DNA of 64,000 nt from Propionimicrobium lymphophilum DSM 4903 (GTDB lineage Bacteria > Actinomycetota > Actinomycetes > Propionibacteriales > Propionibacteriaceae): assembly GCF_000423485.1 (NCBI RefSeq), contig NZ_AUIB01000001.1, forward strand, positions 186,001 to 250,000, given 5' to 3'. A program made the position numbers and the translations under genes. Each line of letters starts with the position of its first letter. The stretch's first letter is position 1. The notes beneath the pieces are model-generated. The model made no database searches. It was given only the letters and a program-made list of their open reading frames with translations, and was not told the DNA's origin. Shown here piece after piece: positions 63,529 to 64,000 of this stretch.

Positions 63529-64000
63529 ATGAGCTCATTGACTCAGTCTGAGCAGAAAAAAGCTGGTCTGCACTTTCAAAGACAGGTTGCGGTTTTATCT
63601 GGAGCCGGAATGTTCCTTGACGGTTTTGACGTATCGGTTATTGCGGTAGCGCTTCCTGGTCTCAAGAAGCAATGGGAAATTTCTGGCGCTGTAGAGGGCA
63701 TCGTCGCGGCATCTGCAATCGTCGGTATGTTTCTTGGCATGCTCTTTGGCGGAAAACTAGCTGATGCGTTTGGGCGCCGAAAGATGTACATGATTGACCT
63801 GTCAGGCTTTGTTATTTTTGCTTTGCTGGCGGCTTTAACTCAGAACGCTTGGCAACTCGTCGCATCCCGTTTCCTGCTTGGGCTTTTTATCGGTGCTGAT
63901 TATCCTATTTCCTCTTCGATCACTGCTGAATTTACTGCTCCCAAGCGGCGTGGTCGGTTCATCATTCTGATGTCGCTGTTTTGGCAAGTGGGTGCTTTCT
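63529..64000 (+). CDS. MFS transporter (3' end outside window)
   Basis: 157 codons are visible. A short cytoplasmic N-terminus and FLDGFDVSVIAVALPGLKK open TM1, then GMFLGMLFGGKLADAFGRRKMYMIDL (MFS motif A) and RFLLGLFIGADYPISSSI with AEFTAPKRRGRFI, as in the sugar/phosphate/aromatic-acid MFS groups. The substrate is unknown. ATG 63529 has GAGGAG 6 bases upstream. GC is near 43% on a sampled line, lower than upstream genes. Confidence 0.88.
   Translation, partial: MSSLTQSEQKKAGLHFQRQVAVLSGAGMFLDGFDVSVIAVALPGLKKQWEISGAVEGIVAASAIVGMFLGMLFGGKLADAFGRRKMYMIDLSGFVIFALLAALTQNAWQLVASRFLLGLFIGADYPISSSITAEFTAPKRRGRFIILMSLFWQVGAF

Overview
The window is a piece of an actinobacterial chromosome with moderately high GC. 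The signs are a WhiB regulator, Lsr2, DUF3263, DUF4244 and DUF2342 family proteins, a translational ileS T-box, a Lys-rich tail on TopA, abundant leaderless gene starts, and a sortase-anchored surface protein. The gene content and the LPxTG surface adhesin fit the Actinomycetaceae or a close relative, but I cannot name the species from sequence alone. From about 21 kb to 59 kb the order (metallophosphoesterase, ponA-type PBP, whiB4-type WhiB, DUF4177, RidA, Nudix, Ssd/Tad locus, helicase, topA, holB, ppa, dacB, DUF2342, tilS, hpt, ftsH, folE-P-B-K, lsr2, clpC) follows the order known from the Mycobacterium tuberculosis Rv3683 to Rv3596c region, so most of the window is ancestral core chromosome rather than accessory DNA.

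Layout. 1-1.3 kb (minus): an ECF sigma factor followed by an overlapping transmembrane Pro-rich protein cut by the window edge. 1.7-5.1 kb: ultrashort-stem T-box leader and ileS. 5.3-7.6 kb: putP and a GNAT acetyltransferase. 7.6-11.2 kb: sdhCAB. 11.3-14.4 kb: lysC (with a probable internal start for a beta subunit) and murJ. 14.4-20.3 kb (minus): an LPxTG beta-helix adhesin, a DUF4272 protein and an OPT oligopeptide transporter. 20.6 kb: tRNA-Pro(CGG). 20.8-24.2 kb (minus): bifunctional PBP, metallophosphoesterase, small membrane protein. 24.5-26.3 kb: WhiB, then DUF4177-RidA-Nudix. 26.4-27.7 kb (minus): holin-like membrane protein and a methyltransferase. 27.7-32.7 kb: Tad/Flp pilus locus. 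32.8-35.0 kb (minus): DEAD-box helicase. 35.2-39.8 kb: topA, tmk, holB. 39.9-44.3 kb: DoxX-like protein, RicT/PSP1 protein, TAP-type lipoprotein hydrolase, flavin amine oxidase. 44.3-47.0 kb: a degenerate penicillin-recognising-type protein (minus), a zinc-ribbon acidic membrane protein (plus), ppa (minus). 47.1-56.1 kb: dacB, DUF2342 protease-like protein, tilS, hpt, a secreted Cys-rich protein, ftsH, folE, folP, folB, folK. 56.2-59.3 kb: lsr2 and clpC. 59.4-63.2 kb: a possible small ORF, manA (minus), DUF3263, groL behind two CIRCE operators. 63.5 kb to the end: an MFS transporter on lower-GC DNA behind a palindromic operator.

How the genes connect. Cell-wall biogenesis recurs (MurJ, bifunctional PBP, DacB). 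There is a complete folate branch (folE-P-B-K), a nucleotide and replication cluster (tmk, holB, topA, hpt), and a protein quality-control set (ClpC, FtsH, GroEL). The Tad locus has its ATPase, two membrane platform proteins, a DUF4244 pilin-like protein and two TadE-like proteins, but no prepilin peptidase or CpaB-type protein.

The least routine signals are regulatory. Genes without a Shine-Dalgarno repeatedly carry a TAnnnT-like hexamer 6-7 bases before ATG/GTG. The element TTGTCAGTG occurs upstream of whiB, the DUF4177 gene and tmk; two of the three copies have a -10-like hexamer at the 8-base spacing of the RecA-NDp (PafBC) DNA-damage promoter. I found no clearly new defence or mobile system.
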